DNA from: Rhizobium sp. CF122
GTDB taxonomy: Bacteria; Pseudomonadota; Alphaproteobacteria; Rhizobiales; Rhizobiaceae
NCBI RefSeq assembly: GCF_000282035.1
Contig: NZ_AKKA01000009.1
Location: 62,001 to 126,000 of the forward strand
Reading direction: 5' to 3'
Length of the DNA: 64,000 bases
Part shown: piece after piece, positions 60,683 to 64,000 of the stretch
How the letters are laid out: every line of letters begins with the position of its first letter
Position numbering within the stretch: position 1 is the stretch's first letter
Program-made: the position numbers and the translations under genes
Notes under the pieces: model-generated
Databases searched by the model: none
The model's input: the letters and a program-made list of their open reading frames with translations, nothing else
What the model was told of the DNA's origin: nothing

Positions 60683-61948
60683 TCACGAAGGCCCTACGAT
60701 GTATTCGACAAGGCGGGGTGCTTCCTCGGCGATCGCCAATATTATGCCTGACTTGCGCGTAGAGGCGAAATCCAACCCGGCGAAGTAAAGGCCCGGCAGG
60801 GTGGCCACGCCATCCTCGTGGACCGGCTGTCCCGCGGCATCGAGCGCACCGGGAAGCCTCATCCAACTGAAATCGCCCTTGAAGCCTGTGCACCACACCA
60901 CGGTCGTTATGCCGGACCGGGAGAGATCAAGCGAAGCGATCGTCGGGTTCGGCTGTTGCATCGCGACCGTCTCCGCCGGGTCGGGTTCCGAAACGGGTGC
61001 ATCGATTCCAGCGCGGCTGACATATTCGTCGATATGGCGTTTGATGTTATTGGAGGCTTCATCCGCAAAGCGAACATTCGCTTCGAGATCGTCGGCGAAC
61101 GAGAGGCGGTCGCCATCCTCGACGCCAGTCAATCGCCCAAGAAGCACGACACCTTGGGCGCTGAGCGCTTGAAGGCTTATCGTGTGCACCGACCCAAGCA
61201 CACCTCGAGGCGGGATGCGTCCCGCAAGTCTAATGACCTCCTCCCGTCGCACGTCGAGAAACCCACATTCGAGGAGCCAGACCATGATGTCGCGGCCTCG
61301 GTAGCGCCGCGGGAGCCGTCCGACACGACTGGTGGCAAGGAAGACTGTTCGGCCTGCTTCCGCCAACTCCTCCGCGATCTGGACACCCGACTGGCCACTT
61401 CCGACCACCAGCACCGCGCCGTCGGCAAGATCCGCAGCGCTGCGGTAGCCGGAGGCGTCGATCTGGCGAAGGACGGGCGGTAACGCAGCGGCCCAAACTG
61501 GGCGCACCGGACAATTCAGGCTGCCGCTTGCAACGATCACGTTCCGCGCTAAAAGCATGCCGCGTGAAGTGGTCAGCCGATACGCGTCATTCTCGTGCCT
61601 GAGTTCGCACACCGCAGTATCCGGTTCGATCGGGAGCGCGTTGCGCCTGGCGAAGTCCTCGAGGAGAGCGACGAACTGGTCGCGCGTCAGGGCACCGGAT
61701 GGATCCTCACCGTCATAGCAGTCGCCTGGCATGACGGTCTGCACGTTTGGGGTGTTCATCCGAAAGGAATCCCATCGCTGCGTGCGCCAGGTCTCTCCTA
61801 TGCGGCCCCGCTCCAGGACGCTATGGCGCAAGCCCCTTCGTGCCAGCCAATAGCTGACGCCGAGGCCCGCCCAGCCGGCTCCGACGACGACAGCATCGAG
61901 AACATCGGCACTACCATTCATTTGCTGCGGTGATCTCATGATCGGCAT
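60683..61948 (-). CDS. FMO/CzcO-like flavin-dependent monooxygenase or oxidoreductase
   Basis: The 421-aa protein has a FAD motif (VVVGAGWAGLGVSYWLARRG), a second dinucleotide motif (VVGSGQSGVQIAEEL) for NADP, and the VVWCTGF segment near the C terminus. It resembles the flavoprotein group called CzcO or FMO-like; true Baeyer-Villiger fingerprints are not evident. It is convergent with the AKR operon (100-bp gap) and monocistronic here. Substrate unknown. Several Met codons precede the FAD motif, so the start is approximate. Confidence 0.85.
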   Translation of the reverse strand: MPIMRSPQQMNGSADVLDAVVVGAGWAGLGVSYWLARRGLRHSVLERGRIGETWRTQRWDSFRMNTPNVQTVMPGDCYDGEDPSGALTRDQFVALLEDFARRNALPIEPDTAVCELRHENDAYRLTTSRGMLLARNVIVASGSLNCPVRPVWAAALPPVLRQIDASGYRSAADLADGAVLVVGSGQSGVQIAEELAEAGRTVFLATSRVGRLPRRYRGRDIMVWLLECGFLDVRREEVIRLAGRIPPRGVLGSVHTISLQALSAQGVVLLGRLTGVEDGDRLSFADDLEANVRFADEASNNIKRHIDEYVSRAGIDAPVSEPDPAETVAMQQPNPTIASLDLSRSGITTVVWCTGFKGDFSWMRLPGALDAAGQPVHEDGVATLPGLYFAGLDFASTRKSGIILAIAEEAPRLVEYIVGPS

Positions 61949-62795
61949 CCCCAGCCATCCCCGCGCGGCATTAAGCCTTGTTCACGACAATTAGTCCAGC
62001 GTGGCGGATCTCCACCCGACTGGCCGAGCGCACTCGATTTCGCCAGCCCCAGTCACCGCATGAAACTGCGCCACAGCGCGCTCGCCAAACCGGAAGGCAA
62101 GGTCGCCTGATGCGACGCAGTTCACTTCGTCGCTGGTGCGGATGGCCGTGCAAAAAGCGATGTGAAACTCGCGCCGAAGTTTGCTCGACTACCCAATTAT
62201 TTCCTCGCCACCGCCTTTGCAGGATTGGCCTGTCGGCTAGCATTGGGTGGTCGGGTCTGACTGGTGCGCCGGGTTCAACGGCGGCTTTGGGCCCAATAGC
62301 GGAAGAGGCCTTGGCCGGCAAGCGCCCAATTCCGGTCATTGAAACTCTTATCTGTGCTACGTTTCAATTACATCACGGGGCGGCCGGCTTTGTGACGCAA
62401 ATCGGGGTTGGTAAATAGAGACTCTCCCTCAATCGCGGAATAGCTCTCTCAATCCATTGCAGGAATCAAGTGTTTCGTGTCCGCGCTACCCAGCCTTGCA
62501 AATGCCAGCCAAGTCGCTTGCGGTAAACCGGCACATCTGGTCACGAGCGGGATTTTGCGGACGAAGAGAACACGGCATGGATCGCGGCGTCCTTGACGGT
62601 ATCTTGTCTGCAGGTGCCCTAGTTGCGGCTGTGACCCGTGTCCACAGAGTAACTGGCAACGTTGCTCAGGACTTTCGAGGTGAAGTCAAATTCCCTCTCC
62701 GATCCGTGCAGAGGAAGGCGGCGGAGGACCGGGAGCGAATTGTCAGCGGAAGCTGTTCGCGTCGCAACCGCGGCGTCGCAAGTCCCTGAAGAGAG
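61949..62795. other. Gene-poor stretch upstream of tRNA-Arg
   Basis: About 850 bases without a supported gene. Open frames on both strands (for example 61971-62339 and 62457-62789) lack ribosome sites and domain features. ATTGAAAC (62338-62345) pairs with GTTTCAAT (62361-62368) over a 15-nt loop; its role is unknown. Confidence 0.5.
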
Positions 62796-62872
<77 letters not shown>

Positions 62873-62922
62873 GCGTGACCCGGGCTTCATGCCCTGGTCA
62901 AATCATCGCGTATGAAAGCGGA

Positions 62923-63228
62923 TCAATGCGTCCAAGGCTGAGTCCGCGTATAGCGGAAATTATCAGGGTAAGCCACAGTCTGGCGTTGCGGATCCTTCGG
63001 GGCGATGACCCGATACTCGATGCCGTTGCGCTTCGCGTAAGCTTCAGCGAGTTCCTGCGTTTCGAAGGTCAGCTTCAGCTGCTGGCGCATGTCCGAGGAA
63101 GACGTGTAACCCATGATCGGATCGATGGTACGCGGCGTCTCCTGATCGAACTCAAGAACCCAAATATTTGTCTTTGCCTTGCCGGACTGCATCGCGGTCT
63201 TGGCTGGGCGGTAGATCTTGGCAGACAT
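62923..63228 (-). CDS. ETC complex I subunit, NDUFS4-like
   Basis: The 101-aa protein matches the alphaproteobacterial homologue of the mitochondrial 18-kDa complex I subunit NDUFS4: AKIYRPAKTAMQSGKAKTNIW, WVLEFDQETPRTIDPIMGYTSS and the YRVIAPKDPQR stretch are characteristic. It is an accessory subunit of NADH:quinone oxidoreductase, normally encoded away from the nuo operon. Length is typical. Confidence 0.9.
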   Translation of the reverse strand: MSAKIYRPAKTAMQSGKAKTNIWVLEFDQETPRTIDPIMGYTSSSDMRQQLKLTFETQELAEAYAKRNGIEYRVIAPKDPQRQTVAYPDNFRYTRTQPWTH

Positions 63229-63565
63229 TGCTGCAACGCCTCCGAATTAGCGGGCTTTCGCACTCGAAACTTCACTCTGCCCCATATCCGAGGCTTCTCT
63301 TCATCCAAACCATCGCACAAAGAGATGAGTTTTGCTTACCGACGAATCCCTTTCTTTTCAAGAAAAAAGCCAAGGCGGCGGAGCGCTGGATCTCCGATCG
63401 TTTTCCGGCAGCCCTCCTCTTTTCGCGATCACTCGATAACTCGTGCTCATATCAATCACTCCGCACAGCAAGCTGAACGATGGGGTGCTTAAACCAAGCA
63501 TGGGGATACGCGATTTATGTATTGCGGGCGCGAGGCGAACCGTGTATTGCCCTCCCTCGTCGGCA
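63229..63565. other. Gene-free stretch between the complex I subunit and tRNA-Pro
   Basis: Nothing coding is supported. It should hold the promoters of the minus-strand NDUFS4-like gene and the plus-strand tRNA. Confidence 0.5.
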
Positions 63566-63642
<77 letters not shown>

Positions 63643-63754
63643 TTTTTCCCCATTATTCCACGGGCTAGTCCATGACGGCGCTCATTGGCGCCACCGGATC
63701 CGCCACCGTTTCCGGCCAATTTCTCCGGCATCGTACGCGCCGAGATGGATATCC

Positions 63755-63982
63755 GTGCACGAGGCCGGGCACGCAGTCGCGGCGCACGCGCTGTCGCCGT
63801 CACAGCGGATCGAACTGTCGATGCGAAAGAGCTACCGGATATTCGACACAAATGTGATTGCGCATGGCGCGACGCGCTCCGAAGAAGACGTGGAGGACAT
63901 TGTTACCGGCAAGGAGCTTCGGAGCCAAGGAAACGTTGCTGGTCGGGCGGTCGATTGGTTTCTCGGGCTTTCGTGGGAGTGA
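63755..63982 (+). pseudogene. Short HEAGH-containing frame after tRNA-Pro, possible M41-like peptidase remnant
   Basis: The frame carries VHEAGHAVAAHAL, matching the HExxH zinc motif of FtsH/M41-type peptidases, then about 60 further residues rich in acidic and basic residues. No ATG or ribosome site precedes the motif; only a GTG at 63755 is available after the tRNA. It is either a gene fragment or a very small gene. The in-frame part upstream is translated tRNA and not real. Confidence 0.4.
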
Positions 63983-64000
63983 TCTCGAGGTCGCCACGTG

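Overview
The window looks like chromosomal or large-replicon DNA of a Rhizobiaceae alphaproteobacterium (Rhizobium, Ensifer or Agrobacterium type). The reasons are the complete rhizobial-type glycerol ABC operon (glpDSTPQUV plus glpK), the dense load of ABC, GMC and SDR catabolic operons, the alphaproteobacterial NDUFS4-like complex I subunit, the DMGDH/GlxA-type methylated-amine genes, and the high-GC coding with long antisense open frames. The species cannot be fixed from sequence reading alone. There are no rRNA genes, insertion sequences, phage genes or CRISPR arrays. Two tRNAs (Arg-TCT and Pro-TGG) lie at the right end.

Layout. 1-6.4 kb: a GlxA/AraC-type regulator, two paralogous double-receiver signalling proteins (one with a GGEEF diguanylate cyclase, one without), and a dimethylglycine dehydrogenase-like flavoprotein. 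6.5-18.5 kb: a mixed housekeeping/stress stretch with a small secreted protein, an MscS-family channel, a DUF924 protein, a DHA2 efflux pump, acetate kinase convergent with a CBS-BON protein, a divergent M20 amidohydrolase/IclR pair, a receiver-only response regulator and an EptA-type phosphoethanolamine transferase. 18.6-27.9 kb: the glycerol uptake and catabolism operon, with a striking array of 11-bp-phased CGAA repeats upstream. 28-31 kb: an AraC regulator divergent from a fosmidomycin-resistance-type MFS pump, then an SDR.

31.4-42.5 kb: a LacI-controlled operon of a CUT1-type sugar/polyol ABC importer followed by two GMC oxidoreductases, an SDR and a glycerate kinase. It probably imports a polyol or sugar derivative, oxidises it and delivers glycerate to central metabolism. 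42.7-50.0 kb: a second LacI regulon. A tightly overlapping minus-strand operon (lacI, Gfo/Idh/MocA dehydrogenase, CoA-transferase, enoyl-CoA hydratase, aldehyde dehydrogenase) is divergent from a DUF993 aldolase-like gene, and two near-perfect palindromes flank the divergent promoter region. No described pathway that I recognise matches this set.

50.2-62 kb: an island rich in extracytoplasmic redox proteins. One operon encodes four exported or membrane proteins (alpha/beta hydrolase, CMD-family protein, CXXCH cytochrome P460-like protein, bis-histidine DUF4405 cytochrome b). A second, next to a LysR gene with a perfect inverted-repeat operator, encodes an MFS pump, an aldo/keto reductase, the flavinyltransferase ApbE, a secreted FMN-binding protein with a probable flavinylation site and a Tat-exported aldo/keto reductase. 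An amine oxidase and an FMO-like flavoprotein flank these.

The strongest candidates for undescribed biology are the DUF993/CoA-transferase regulon, the periplasmic heme/flavin island, and the complementary degeneracy of the two glycerol-transporter ATPases.
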